Positions 17,209 to 25,323 of a stretch of 39,500 nt of DNA are shown one piece after another. Position 1 is the first letter of the stretch; every line of letters begins with the position of its first letter. The DNA comes from Betaproteobacteria bacterium. Lineage in GTDB: Bacteria > Pseudomonadota > Gammaproteobacteria > Burkholderiales > SG8-39. The stretch spans positions 1 to 39,500 of the forward strand of contig SHXR01000042.1 of NCBI GenBank assembly GCA_009693235.1, in the 5' to 3' direction. The notes under the pieces were generated by a model. It worked only from the letters and a program-made list of their open reading frames with translations. It had not been told where the DNA came from and made no database searches. Made by a program: the position numbers and the translations under genes.

Positions 17209-19092
17209 ATGATGGCAGGTGCAGGACGCGGAAGTGCGAGTCCGGTGGCAACCGAGATCGTGCGCAATGGATTGATCGCGATTACCGAAGAGATGAAGTC
17301 CAATCTCATGCGCACTGCCTACAGCATGATCATCTATGAGGCGCAGGACTTCACCGTCGGGCTGTTCGATCCGGCCGGCAATACTGTCTCGATCGGCATT
17401 GGCCTGCCGATGTTCACCCGCGGCATGAGCGACGTGGTGAAAGCGATGATCGCCCACTACGGCGCGGCCGATTCCCCGGAACGCATGGAACCCGGTGATG
17501 TGCTGATCACCAATGACGCCTATCTGACCGGCAGCCATCTCAATCACATTACGCTCGTCGTACCGATCTTCGATCAGGGCGCCCTATGCGGCTTCTCGGT
17601 CTGCATGGCGCATTGGCAAGACATCGGCGGGGCGCTCAACATCGTGAGCCGCGATATTTTTTCAGAGGGCTTGCAGGTGCCTATCTTGAAGATCCATCGC
17701 GCCGGTGCGTTGAATCGCGATCTCATGGCGGTGATCCGTATGAATGTGCGGATCCCCGAGCGGGCGATGGGCGATTTGAATGCACAGGTTGCCGCGGTGA
17801 AGTCGGGCGCAAGGCGCTATCTGGAACTCGTGGGTCGCTACGGACGTGACGTGGTGTTGGATGCCATCGCCGCCATCATGGACCGCAGCGAGGCATTGGC
17901 CCGTGAGCGCGTTCGTTCCATTCCGGATGGCGTGTACCTTGCCGAATCGTATATGGACGATGATGCGGTGGATCTTGGCAAGCGCGTGCCGATCAAAGTG
18001 AAGGTGATCATTGCCGGCGATGCGATGACCGTTGACCTTTCCGAGGTCGCGCTGCAAGTGAAGGGGTTCTATAACTCAGGAGAGGCGGCCGGCCGCGCTT
18101 GCTGTCAGGTGGCGTTCAAGTGTCTGACCTCGCCCACTGAACTACCGATCAATGAAGGCAGCTTTCGTGCCCTGAATGTGATCCTGCCAAAGGGCACGGT
18201 GGTGAGTGCGGTGAAACCCGCACCAATGCAGCGTTGGATGACTTATCCGATGACGGTGGTGGATACCATTATCAAAGCGTTGGCACCGGCCATTCCAGAA
18301 CGTGTGATTGCCGGTCATCACGCTGATCTGATGACGGTCTTTCTGAACGGCCGCCATCCCAGCGACGGCAAACTTTTCTTGCTGCCGGGCGGACTCACCG
18401 GTGGCGGCTGGGGCGCCAAGGCGTGCGAAGATGGCATGAGCGCCACCATCTGCATCAACGACGGCGATACGCATAACAGTCCGGTCGAGCAGATCGAAGC
18501 CAAGTATCCGGTGGTGGTCGAACGCTATGCGCTCCGTGAGGATTCCGGCGGCGCGGGGCACTGGCAAGGCGGTTTGGGTACCGAGCGGGTGGTGCGCGCT
18601 GCATCGGAATTCAATTTCAATACACAGGTCGAGCGCGTGTATTGCCGTCCGTGGGGACTCTTCGGTGGTCATCCGGGGTCCGGCAATCAAGTGGTGGTTC
18701 GCACCAATGATGCGGTTGAAGTCCGCTTGACGGGCGGCAAGGTGCAAGGCCGCGTGCTGCGTGCCGGTGAAGCTTATATCTTGCGTTCGGGGGGTGGCGG
18801 GGGCTATGGCTCACCCCTGGATCGGCCCATTGAACCGGTGCAGCGGGATCTCGATGAGGGCTACATCACCAAGGAGCGTGCTCTTGGTTGTTATGGTGTG
18901 GTGATCGAGCCAAAAACCGGTCGTATCGATCCTGATCGCACGGCTGCAAGGCGCAGCGATCTGCGGGCGCGCGGCGGCCTGATTGCCCAACGCGACAATG
19001 AAGATGCGGGAGCACTCGAAGCGACGATCGCGGAGGCACCGGCCGGTCGCTTCTTCACCGACGGACTAATGTTTCCGTTGCGCTGCTGCTAA
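17209..19092 (+). CDS. hyuB: Hydantoinase B/oxoprolinase family subunit, copy 1
   Basis: A 627-residue HyuB-type subunit. The superfamily hydrolyses or carboxylates cyclic amides, lactams or ketones using ATP, together with a HyuA subunit. Characteristic segments are VATEIVRNGLIAITEEM at the N-terminus, VLITNDAYLTGSHLNHIT (family: NDPYxGGxHxxD), a GFYNSGEAAGRACCQVA segment, GGGWGAK, HNSPVEQIEAKYP, REDSGGAG and a glycine-rich GGGGGYG loop. The start follows GAGGTGAGGG. The protein ends in Arg-Cys-Cys, as does the second copy. It opens the plus-strand cluster, followed by a Bug receptor and then the only hyuA gene. It is closely similar to the copy at 22253 over its whole length. Hydantoinase, lactamase or carboxylase activity cannot be told apart. 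Confidence 0.9.
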   Translation: MMAGAGRGSASPVATEIVRNGLIAITEEMKSNLMRTAYSMIIYEAQDFTVGLFDPAGNTVSIGIGLPMFTRGMSDVVKAMIAHYGAADSPERMEPGDVLITNDAYLTGSHLNHITLVVPIFDQGALCGFSVCMAHWQDIGGALNIVSRDIFSEGLQVPILKIHRAGALNRDLMAVIRMNVRIPERAMGDLNAQVAAVKSGARRYLELVGRYGRDVVLDAIAAIMDRSEALARERVRSIPDGVYLAESYMDDDAVDLGKRVPIKVKVIIAGDAMTVDLSEVALQVKGFYNSGEAAGRACCQVAFKCLTSPTELPINEGSFRALNVILPKGTVVSAVKPAPMQRWMTYPMTVVDTIIKALAPAIPERVIAGHHADLMTVFLNGRHPSDGKLFLLPGGLTGGGWGAKACEDGMSATICINDGDTHNSPVEQIEAKYPVVVERYALREDSGGAGHWQGGLGTERVVRAASEFNFNTQVERVYCRPWGLFGGHPGSGNQVVVRTNDAVEVRLTGGKVQGRVLRAGEAYILRSGGGGGYGSPLDRPIEPVQRDLDEGYITKERALGCYGVVIEPKTGRIDPDRTAARRSDLRARGGLIAQRDNEDAGALEATIAEAPAGRFFTDGLMFPLRCC

Positions 19093-19120
19093 CAGGTGTT
19101 CGCCATCTTGGAGACTAGTC

Positions 19121-20122
19121 ATGGAGACAGATAAAATGCAGGCCGCGCTTGAATCCGCCCGCGTTGTGATGCGCGTTGCCGCTGGCACGGTCGCCTTGCT
19201 GTTCGCAAGCATGGTCGTGGCGCAGGTCTATCCAAATCGGCCAGTCCGGCTCGTCGTGCCATTCCCGCCAGGCGGCGCTGCAGAGGCGCAGGCACGCGTG
19301 CTCGCGCACAAGCTCGCCGAGGTTTGGGGGCAGCCGGTGATCATCGATAACAAACCTGGCGCCGGCACGACGATCGGGGCGGCGTTCGTGGCGAAGGCAG
19401 CGCCTGACGGCTACACGTTGATGATGGCCTACATGATTTCGCATCTCGCGACACCGCACATGTACAAGTCGTTGCCCTACGATCCAATCAAGGACTTTGC
19501 GCCGATCTCGCTGGTTGGCACCCAACCTTTGATCGTTGCAGTGCCGGCAGCCAGCAAGCTCCTGACGCTTGGTGACCTCATCAATGCGACGAAGGGCCGC
19601 CCCGATGCACTAGCCTATGCGACGACCGGCACCGGCGCCGCGCCGCATCTTGCCTCCGAGTTGTTTTTCTCGCGTGCGGCAATCAAAGCGACGCATGTTC
19701 CGTTCAAAGGATCGAGCCCGGCGTTGGTGGCGTTGCTCGGCGGGCAGGTGGATTTCAGTTTTCTGGATGGCAGCGCACTCACTTCAATTCAAGCGGGGAA
19801 AATCCGTGCCTTGGCGGTAACGACCGCGAAGCGCTGGTCGCAATTGCCCGATACCCCAACGATCGCCGAAGCAGGCTTTCCCGGGTTCGATGTGACATCA
19901 AGCGGCATGCTGATCGCGCCGGCCGGCACGCCGCGTGACATTATTCTTGTCATCAGCAGCGCGGTGGCGCGGGCCGTCGCTTCGCCCGATGTGCGGGAGC
20001 GTTTCGCCGCGCAGGGTCACGATCCGGCGACCACGACACCAGACGAATTGGCGAAAATCATGACCGAGGAGTCGGCGAAGTACGGCCGCCTCGTACAGTC
20101 GCTTGGCATCAAAGTGGAATAG
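19121..20122 (+). CDS. Bug family periplasmic receptor of the hyu cluster, copy 1
   Basis: A 333-residue TctC-like receptor with an N-terminal hydrophobic signal (about residues 17-35, ending in MVVAQ) and mature start VYPNRPVRLVVPFPPGG. Family segments are NKPGAGTTIGAAFVAKAAPDGYTL, VPFKGSSPALVALLGG, PDTPTIAEAGFPGF and APAGTPRD. The GGAAEAQAR and GAGTTIGAAFVAKAAPDGYT segments match the receptor at 24138 more closely than the other Bug proteins in the window, so the two arose from one gene. GGAG stands 7 bases before the start. It lies between hyuB copy 1 and hyuA and would present the substrate of that enzyme (inference). Confidence 0.9.
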   Translation: METDKMQAALESARVVMRVAAGTVALLFASMVVAQVYPNRPVRLVVPFPPGGAAEAQARVLAHKLAEVWGQPVIIDNKPGAGTTIGAAFVAKAAPDGYTLMMAYMISHLATPHMYKSLPYDPIKDFAPISLVGTQPLIVAVPAASKLLTLGDLINATKGRPDALAYATTGTGAAPHLASELFFSRAAIKATHVPFKGSSPALVALLGGQVDFSFLDGSALTSIQAGKIRALAVTTAKRWSQLPDTPTIAEAGFPGFDVTSSGMLIAPAGTPRDIILVISSAVARAVASPDVRERFAAQGHDPATTTPDELAKIMTEESAKYGRLVQSLGIKVE

Positions 20123-20164
20123 CAGCAAAACAATTTCATTCAACGCAGGATCGCAGGAGCGGGC

Positions 20165-22249
20165 ATGACCACGCAGTTGAACAAGAGCGCGACCTTTCGC
20201 GTCGCGGCGGACGTAGGCGGAACATTTACCGATGTGGTGAGTTTCGATGAGGCAACCGGTGAGTCGAGTTACGGTAAGACGCTGACGACTCCCGAGCATC
20301 TCGTCGACGGCATCGTCACCGGCGTGCAGAAGGCCGCCACGCCTTTTCCCGGTACGCGGCTCTTTCTGCACGGCACCACGATTGCCATCAATACGATCCT
20401 CGAGCGCACCGGTGCGCATACGGCGCTTCTCACCACCAAGGGCTTTCGCGATATCTATGAGATCGGCCGCATCAATCGGCCCGATGCGTACAACCTGTTC
20501 TTTCGGAAGCATGTGCCCTTGGTCAAGCGCTCGCTCCGGATCGAAATCAATGAACGGATGAGTGCCAGAGGCGATGCGCTCATCCCGATGCGCGATGAGG
20601 AGGTCGCTGCCATCGCACGTGATCTGCGCATGCAAGGCATCAAAGCGGTGGCGATTCTCTTCCTGCATTCGTATGCGAACAACGATCACGAACTGCGCGC
20701 CAAAAGGATCGTCGAGCGCGAATGCCCGGAGATGTTTGTGACCGCCTCCCACGAGCTTTCACAGGAATATCGCGAGTTCGAACGCACCTCCACGGTCGCC
20801 GCGAATGCCTACATCGGGCCACGGGTGCGCGGCTACCTGCGTGAGGTGGAGGAGCGCATCGCACGCGAGCAGTTCAAGGGGACGTTTTTCGTCGTGCAGT
20901 CCTCGGGTGGGCTGTATGACGTCCAGCATGCCCAACGTGAGTGCATCAAGATGCTGGAGTCGGGGCCGGCAGCAGGGGTCATCGGCACGCGGGCATTGTG
21001 TGAACGCCTTGCACTGAGGAGTGCCATCGCGTTTGATATGGGCGGCACCACCGCAAAAGCGGGTGTGGTGCTGGACGGTGAGGTCATGATGGCGGGCAAC
21101 ATCATGATCGGCGGCTACACCGAGGGCCTGCCGATTCAGATCCCGCTGATCGACATCCAGGAAGTCGGCACCGGTGGCGGCAGTATCGCGCGGGTGGAAA
21201 GCGGCGGGAGTCTGCGCGTTGGTCCGCAAAGCGCGGGCGCGGCGCCCGGGCCGGTCTGTTATCGATTGGGCGGGAAGGAGCCAACCGTCACCGATGCGAA
21301 TCTGGTGCTGGGGCGTCTGGCACCAGATCGATTTCTCGGTGGCGAGATGAAGCTTGATCGCGCCGCGGCGGAACAAGCGATTCGTGATCGTGTCGCCACG
21401 CCGCTTGGCATCGATTGGGTCGATGCGGCGAACGGCATCATCCAGATCGCCACCACCACGATGTCGCATGTGGTGACCCGTGTGACCACCGAGCGCGGGC
21501 TGGATGCGGGCGACTTCGCGATGGTCGCCTATGGCGGTGCCGGTCCGTTGCATGCGGGTCTGGTGGCGAAGGAATTGCGGATTCCCACTGTGATCATTCC
21601 ACCTTCACCGGGACACTTCTCTGCACACGGCATGCTGATGGCCGATCTGCGCCGCGATTTCGTGCGCACCTGGTTCCGTCCGCTTGCCAATGCCGACTTC
21701 AATGAGATGGAGCGGATCTATCATTCGATGGAAGACGAAGGGCGTCTGACGCTGGAACGCGATGTGACCGACCGCGCCAACATAACGACCATGCGCCGTG
21801 CGGACATGCGCTATGTCGGGCAGGAACATGCGGTGACGGTTGATCTGCCGATGCAGCTTTTCACCGCTCGCGACGAGGCCGGCATCAAGCAGCGCTTCGA
21901 TGAGGTCCATGCGCAGCGCTATGGCTTCCATGCGGATGCTGAGCCGGCCGAAATCGTGAGCTTGCACAGCTCAGTCATCGGCTGGTTGGATAAACCCAAG
22001 CCCAAACGGACGCCGCGCGGCGCTCCCTCGCCTGAAGCAGCGCTCAGCCAGAAACGCGATGTCTACTTCACCGAAAGCGGCCGATTCATCATGACGCCGG
22101 TTTACGCGCGCGAGCGATTGCGTCCGGGCATGCGGATAGACGGGCCGGCGCTGGTCGAGGAATACGCATCCACGACCGTCGTGTTCGAAGGTGATGTGCT
22201 CGAAGTGAGCGAGTTCGGTGACCTCGTCATTACGATCGCGCGGAGCTAG
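20165..22249 (+). CDS. hyuA: Hydantoinase A/oxoprolinase family ATP-binding subunit
   Basis: A 694-residue HyuA-type subunit with the ASKHA (actin/hexokinase-like) ATPase fold. Phosphate-1 motif DVGGTFTD is at residues 16-23, phosphate-2 reads AFDMGGTTAKAG, and HGTTIAINTILER, GTGGGSIA and YGGAGPLHA are further conserved blocks. It would phosphorylate or activate the substrate carbonyl, with HyuB finishing the hydrolysis or carboxylation. Length is normal for the family (about 690). The start follows CAGGAGC. Its stop is 3 bases before hyuB copy 2, whose ribosome site lies inside the end of this gene, so A and B2 are the coupled pair. There is no second A subunit for copy 1. Confidence 0.93.
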   Translation: MTTQLNKSATFRVAADVGGTFTDVVSFDEATGESSYGKTLTTPEHLVDGIVTGVQKAATPFPGTRLFLHGTTIAINTILERTGAHTALLTTKGFRDIYEIGRINRPDAYNLFFRKHVPLVKRSLRIEINERMSARGDALIPMRDEEVAAIARDLRMQGIKAVAILFLHSYANNDHELRAKRIVERECPEMFVTASHELSQEYREFERTSTVAANAYIGPRVRGYLREVEERIAREQFKGTFFVVQSSGGLYDVQHAQRECIKMLESGPAAGVIGTRALCERLALRSAIAFDMGGTTAKAGVVLDGEVMMAGNIMIGGYTEGLPIQIPLIDIQEVGTGGGSIARVESGGSLRVGPQSAGAAPGPVCYRLGGKEPTVTDANLVLGRLAPDRFLGGEMKLDRAAAEQAIRDRVATPLGIDWVDAANGIIQIATTTMSHVVTRVTTERGLDAGDFAMVAYGGAGPLHAGLVAKELRIPTVIIPPSPGHFSAHGMLMADLRRDFVRTWFRPLANADFNEMERIYHSMEDEGRLTLERDVTDRANITTMRRADMRYVGQEHAVTVDLPMQLFTARDEAGIKQRFDEVHAQRYGFHADAEPAEIVSLHSSVIGWLDKPKPKRTPRGAPSPEAALSQKRDVYFTESGRFIMTPVYARERLRPGMRIDGPALVEEYASTTVVFEGDVLEVSEFGDLVITIARS

Positions 22250-22252
22250 ACC

Positions 22253-24121
22253 ATGGCAAAACGACCTGATCCGGTTCAGACCGAAATCATCCGCAATGGG
22301 CTGGTAGCGATTACCGAGGAAATGAAATCCAATCTGTTGCGCACCGCCTACAGCATGATCATTTATGAGGCGCAGGATTTCACCGTCGGCCTCTTCGATG
22401 CGGAAGGCAACACCGTTTCGATCGGCATTGGCCTGCCGATGTTCATTCGCGGCATGAGTCACACGGTACGGCGGATGCTCGAACATTTTGCCGAACGGGA
22501 AGGCAAGCGCAATGGCGACATCGGCATTTATCCAGGCGATGTGCTCGTCACCAATGACGCCTACCTCACTGGGAGTCACCTCAATCACATGACCTTCGTG
22601 GTGCCCATCTTCGCAGAGGGCACGTTCGTCGCATTCTCGGCATGCATGGCGCACTGGGCCGATATCGGCGGCGCGTTGGACGGCATGACGAAAGACATCT
22701 ATTCCGAGGGCTTGCAGGTGCCAATCATCAAGGCATGGCGGCGCGGTGAGCCCAATCATGATTACCTCGATTTCATCCGGATGAACGTGCGCATCCCCGA
22801 GCGTGCAATGGGCGATTTGAATGCGCAAGTCGCGGCCGTTCGCATGGGGGCGCGCCGCTTCAATCAGCTGATCGACCGCTATGGCGTTGCGGCCGTGCAG
22901 GGCGGGATAAGCGCCATCATGGACCACACCGAGGCACGTGCCCGCGAGCAGGTGCGTGCCATTCCGGACGGCGTGTATGAAGCCGAATCGTTTATGGATG
23001 ATGATGGGGTGGATGCCGGCAAACGGGTCCGCATCAAAGTGAAAGTCACGGTCGCCGGCGACCAAATGACGATCGATCTCACCGATGTCGCGGCGCAGGT
23101 GAAAGGCTTCTACAACTCGGGCGAAGCGGCGGGTAAGGCATGCTGCCAGGTCGCGTTCAAGTGCCTGACCTCGCCTTTGGAAAAACCGATCAATGAGGGC
23201 AGCTTTCGGCCGTTGAACATCATCCTTCCACCGGGGCGTGTGGTGAGTGCGGTGCGTCCGTCACCGATGCGTTGGTGGATGACGTTTCCGATGACGATCG
23301 TCGATACCATATTCAAGGCCTTGGCACCTGCGATTCCGGATCGAGTGATCTCGGGCCATCACGCCGACCTGTTATCGGCCGCATTGAATGGCAGACGACC
23401 GGAGAATGGCCGCTTGTGGCTCCTCTCCGGCGGCTTGATCGGCGGCGGATGGGGCGCCAAGCAAGGGGCCGACGGGTCGAGCGCCACCATCTGCATCAAC
23501 GACGGCGATACGCATAACAGTCCGGTGGAGCAGGTCGAGGCCAAGTATCCGCTGGTGGTCGAACGCTACGGGTTGCGTGAAGACTCCGGTGGCGCGGGGA
23601 CCTGGCAAGGCGGGCTCGGCACCGAAAAGATCGTACGGGCGGCGGCGGAGTTCATGTTTAACGCGCAAGTGGAGCGGGTGCAATGCCGCCCGTGGGGACT
23701 GTTCGGTGGACACCCGGGCACCGGCAATCAAGTGTCGGTACGAGTGAGTCCCGATAAGGAATTGCGATTCCCGACCGGTAAGGTGCTTGCTCGCCACCTC
23801 CAGACCGGTGATGCCTATATCCTTCGCGCTGGTGGTGGCGGTGGCTTTGGGACGCCGCTTGACCGTCCGTTAACCAAGATCGAAGAGGACCTCCGCGAAG
23901 GTTACATTTCCCGGAAACGGGCGGAAGGATGCTATGGGGTCATGTTCAAGGCGGGCACCAATGAAGTCGATGTCGCCGCAACCAAGCGGCGTCGTGCTGA
24001 GTTGGTCGACCGGCCCACGCCACCGGATGCCCTCGATCCTGAGGATGCGGCGGTGATGTCTTCGGATGATGAAGCGAAGCTCTTCACGCGCGGCAAGAGC
24101 TTTCTTGCGCGCTGTTGTTAG
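22253..24121 (+). CDS. hyuB: Hydantoinase B/oxoprolinase family subunit, copy 2
   Basis: A 622-residue HyuB-type subunit, partner of the hyuA gene directly upstream (3-base gap). It repeats the copy-1 blocks almost word for word: TEIIRNGLVAITEEM, FTVGLFDAEGNTVSIG, VLVTNDAYLTGSHLNH, GFYNSGEAAGKACCQVA and HNSPVEQVEAKYP, ending in Arg-Cys-Cys. It differs mainly near residues 75-95, where it carries extra residues (EREGKRNGDIG), and in the last 60 residues. The start follows GGAG by 8 bases within the hyuA end. Both copies keep the same conserved residues, so neither looks decayed. They may act as alternative or mixed B subunits with the single A (inference). Confidence 0.9.
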   Translation: MAKRPDPVQTEIIRNGLVAITEEMKSNLLRTAYSMIIYEAQDFTVGLFDAEGNTVSIGIGLPMFIRGMSHTVRRMLEHFAEREGKRNGDIGIYPGDVLVTNDAYLTGSHLNHMTFVVPIFAEGTFVAFSACMAHWADIGGALDGMTKDIYSEGLQVPIIKAWRRGEPNHDYLDFIRMNVRIPERAMGDLNAQVAAVRMGARRFNQLIDRYGVAAVQGGISAIMDHTEARAREQVRAIPDGVYEAESFMDDDGVDAGKRVRIKVKVTVAGDQMTIDLTDVAAQVKGFYNSGEAAGKACCQVAFKCLTSPLEKPINEGSFRPLNIILPPGRVVSAVRPSPMRWWMTFPMTIVDTIFKALAPAIPDRVISGHHADLLSAALNGRRPENGRLWLLSGGLIGGGWGAKQGADGSSATICINDGDTHNSPVEQVEAKYPLVVERYGLREDSGGAGTWQGGLGTEKIVRAAAEFMFNAQVERVQCRPWGLFGGHPGTGNQVSVRVSPDKELRFPTGKVLARHLQTGDAYILRAGGGGGFGTPLDRPLTKIEEDLREGYISRKRAEGCYGVMFKAGTNEVDVAATKRRRAELVDRPTPPDALDPEDAAVMSSDDEAKLFTRGKSFLARCC

Positions 24122-24137
24122 ACGAAGGGAGGAATCA

Positions 24138-25106
24138 ATGATGCCGCATGGGATGAAATGGTTGGGTATGTGCCTGCTTGGTCTTGGCTGGATGGTGTCG
24201 GTGACTGCACAGGAATTCCCATCGAAAATCGTGCGGCTGGTGATTCCCTATCCGCCGGGCGGCTCGGCCGAGGCGCAGGCGCGTATCGTCGCGCAGGGTT
24301 TGCAGGCCGAATGGAAGCAAAGCGTCGTCATCGAAAACAAACCCGGCGCCGGTACTACGCTGGGTGCTGCGTTCGTCGCCAAGGCCGCGCCGGACGGCTA
24401 CACGCTCTACCTCGCAAGCACTTCGCACACTGTGACGCAATCGCTCTACAAAGATCTGCCGTATCACGCGGTGAAGAGCTTTGCGGCGATCTCGATGATT
24501 GCAACATCGCCTTTCGTGCTGACGGTGCATCCGAGCGTGCCGGCCCGCACTGTCACGGAGCTGGTCGCGCTGGCGAGATCGAAGCCGGGCGCCTTGACCT
24601 ATGCATCGTCTGGCAATGGCGCCGGTCCCCATCTCTCCGGGGAAATCTTCCGTTCGACCATGGGCATCGAGGTCGTGCATGTGCCGTTCAAAGGGACTGG
24701 GCCTGCCTTGACGGCACTGCTCGGTGATCAGGTGCATTATTTTTTTGCCGATGTCGCGGTGCTACCGATGCTGAAAGCAGGCAAGCTGCGTGCACTGGCG
24801 GTGACGAGCCCGACGCGGTTCACACTGCTTCCTGATGCGCCCACCATGATCGAAGCAGGCGTTCCGAACTACACGACCACCAACTGGAGCGCACTCGTTG
24901 CACCGGCCGGCACGCCGCCTGACGTAGTTGCTCGCATCAACGCGGCCGTGCGTGCGGCATTGCGCTCGGCCGAGGTTGTGCAGCGCTACAACGCACAGGG
25001 GTATGAAGCCACCGCAAGTTCGCCGCAAGAGTTGGAAGCGCATATGACCGCCGAGGTGGAGCGCTATGCGAAAGCGGTGGCGAGTGCTGGTGTGAAGGTC
25101 GATTAA
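24138..25106 (+). CDS. Bug family periplasmic receptor of the hyu cluster, copy 2
   Basis: A 322-residue receptor. The ATG at 24138 is chosen because GGGAGGA lies just upstream and the protein then begins with a normal signal peptide (MKWLGMCLLGLGWMVSVTA). A longer reading would overlap the end of hyuB. Mature start EFPSKIVRLVIPYPPGG, then NKPGAGTTLGAAFVAKAAPDG, VPFKGTGPALTALLGD, PDAPTMIEAGVP and APAGTPPDVVAR. It is the sister of the receptor at 19121. It ends the cluster and is followed by a repeat-bearing gap. The membrane subunits TctA and TctB are not nearby, so it must work with permeases encoded elsewhere or act as a sensor. Confidence 0.9.
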   Translation: MMPHGMKWLGMCLLGLGWMVSVTAQEFPSKIVRLVIPYPPGGSAEAQARIVAQGLQAEWKQSVVIENKPGAGTTLGAAFVAKAAPDGYTLYLASTSHTVTQSLYKDLPYHAVKSFAAISMIATSPFVLTVHPSVPARTVTELVALARSKPGALTYASSGNGAGPHLSGEIFRSTMGIEVVHVPFKGTGPALTALLGDQVHYFFADVAVLPMLKAGKLRALAVTSPTRFTLLPDAPTMIEAGVPNYTTTNWSALVAPAGTPPDVVARINAAVRAALRSAEVVQRYNAQGYEATASSPQELEAHMTAEVERYAKAVASAGVKVD

Positions 25107-25113
25107 CGCAAAA

Positions 25114-25247
25114 AATCACCACGGAGGAAGCGGAGGCGAAGCCGTCTTCGATTTGGCAGCAACTGAGAATCTGTCGGGTGCTTCTCAACTCCAATAAGCT
25201 AGATTCGATCAAATAATTGTCTTTCCTCCATTTCCTCCGCGGTGAAT
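25114..25247. repeat. Short inverted-repeat element (MITE-like)
   Basis: TCACCACGGAGGAA (25116-25129) recurs as its near-exact reverse complement TTCCTCCGCGGTGA (25232-25245; 13 of 14 match). Weaker pairing runs further inwards through GGAGG. The ends enclose about 100 AT-richer bases without a gene. Just outside, CGGAGGTGATACGT and CGGAGGCGGTACGT stand in tandem (about 25250-25277). The shape resembles small non-coding dispersed repeats of bacterial chromosomes, but only one copy is in the window. Confidence 0.5.
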
Positions 25248-25323
25248 ATCGGAGGTGATACGTCGGAGGCGGTACGTTTTAGATCTTTCACATGCCGGGC
25301 TTTTTAGAAGGAACGCTTGATCA

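Noticed and set aside
20759..21553. Minus-strand frame of 264 codons opposite hyuA
   Set aside because: Antisense shadow of the hyuA coding frame, with no recognisable domain or ribosome binding site.
21971..23065. Long minus-strand open frame (364 codons) opposite hyuA/hyuB2
   Set aside because: It lies wholly antisense to genes with strong family motifs, its residues (histidine- and arginine-rich) have no domain pattern, and such antisense frames are common in high-GC genes. A similar one faces hyuB1.
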